Below, piece by piece: positions 5,642 through 5,726 of a stretch of 5,726 nt of DNA; position 1 is the stretch's first letter; the number at the start of each line of letters is the position of its first letter. The stretch is from an uncultured Gemmatimonadaceae bacterium (GTDB lineage Bacteria > Gemmatimonadota > Gemmatimonadetes > Gemmatimonadales > Gemmatimonadaceae): assembly GCA_955652635.1 (NCBI GenBank), contig CATPBN010000075.1, positions 1 through 5,726 on the forward strand. Reading direction: 5' to 3'. The position numbers and the translations under genes are program-made. A model generated the notes under the pieces. It made no database searches. It had not been told where the DNA came from and saw nothing but the letters and a program-made list of their open reading frames with translations.

Positions 5642-5726
5642 TCTCTCACCGAACCCCGCCCCACGCAATGATTTTCGTTCTCGGCTGGGCCTTGACGGGC
5701 GCGAGGAAAGCTCATCGGTTGTGCGC
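5642..5726. other. Window edge upstream of the cyclase gene
   Basis: This 85-nt stretch is the probable 5' region of the cyclase gene on the - strand. Read in the cyclase frame it is free of stops to the edge, but the translation is Arg/Ser/Pro-rich and unlike the domain that follows. I see no good -35/-10 pair, and only a weak GGTGAGAG just before the ATG at 5641. No other feature can be supported here. Confidence 0.35.

Overview
This is a high-GC bacterial window that is almost entirely coding. It holds six genes: five on the + strand, four of them packed as a likely operon, and one on the - strand that meets the + strand set tail to tail. The secreted plug-domain protein ending in an 'IVIWT' signature, the succinate dehydrogenase iron-sulfur subunit with a 'GYCNITKCC' third-cluster motif, and the Gly-Ala-Gln signal peptide end all resemble Gemmatimonadota and related soil phyla. 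That placement is from memory of protein style, not a search.

Layout. Positions 1-498 carry the C-terminal end of a succinate dehydrogenase/fumarate reductase flavoprotein (sdhA, 5' end outside the window). It is followed with a 1-nt overlap by the iron-sulfur subunit sdhB (498-1382), which has all the cluster cysteines. A small TPR-like protein of unknown function (1379-1891) starts inside the sdhB stop (ATGA). A secreted protein with three carboxypeptidase-regulatory-like beta-sandwich domains and a TonB-receptor plug-like domain, but no beta-barrel (1891-3309), starts inside the TPR gene's stop (TGATG). After 34 nt and a clear Shine-Dalgarno sequence comes an exported Cu/Zn superoxide dismutase with a complete ligand set (3344-3901). 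A 110-residue protein I do not recognise follows (3948-4280). On the - strand a soluble PAS-PAS-GGDEF diguanylate cyclase (4262-5641, start uncertain) runs into the end of that gene with a 19-nt overlap.

How they fit together. The stop/start overlaps imply that sdhA, sdhB, the TPR gene and the plug-domain gene are co-transcribed and translationally coupled, with sodC possibly on the same message. SdhAB feeds electrons from succinate to the quinone pool. The TPR protein is a candidate accessory factor for that complex only because of its position. SodC would remove superoxide outside the cytoplasm. The diguanylate cyclase is a separate regulatory unit.

No RNA gene, insertion sequence, CRISPR array, tRNA, integrase or clear intrinsic terminator was seen. 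I found no convincing evidence of a wholly new multi-gene system. The least explained parts are the TPR gene fused into the SDH operon, the barrel-less plug protein, and the 110-residue orphan.
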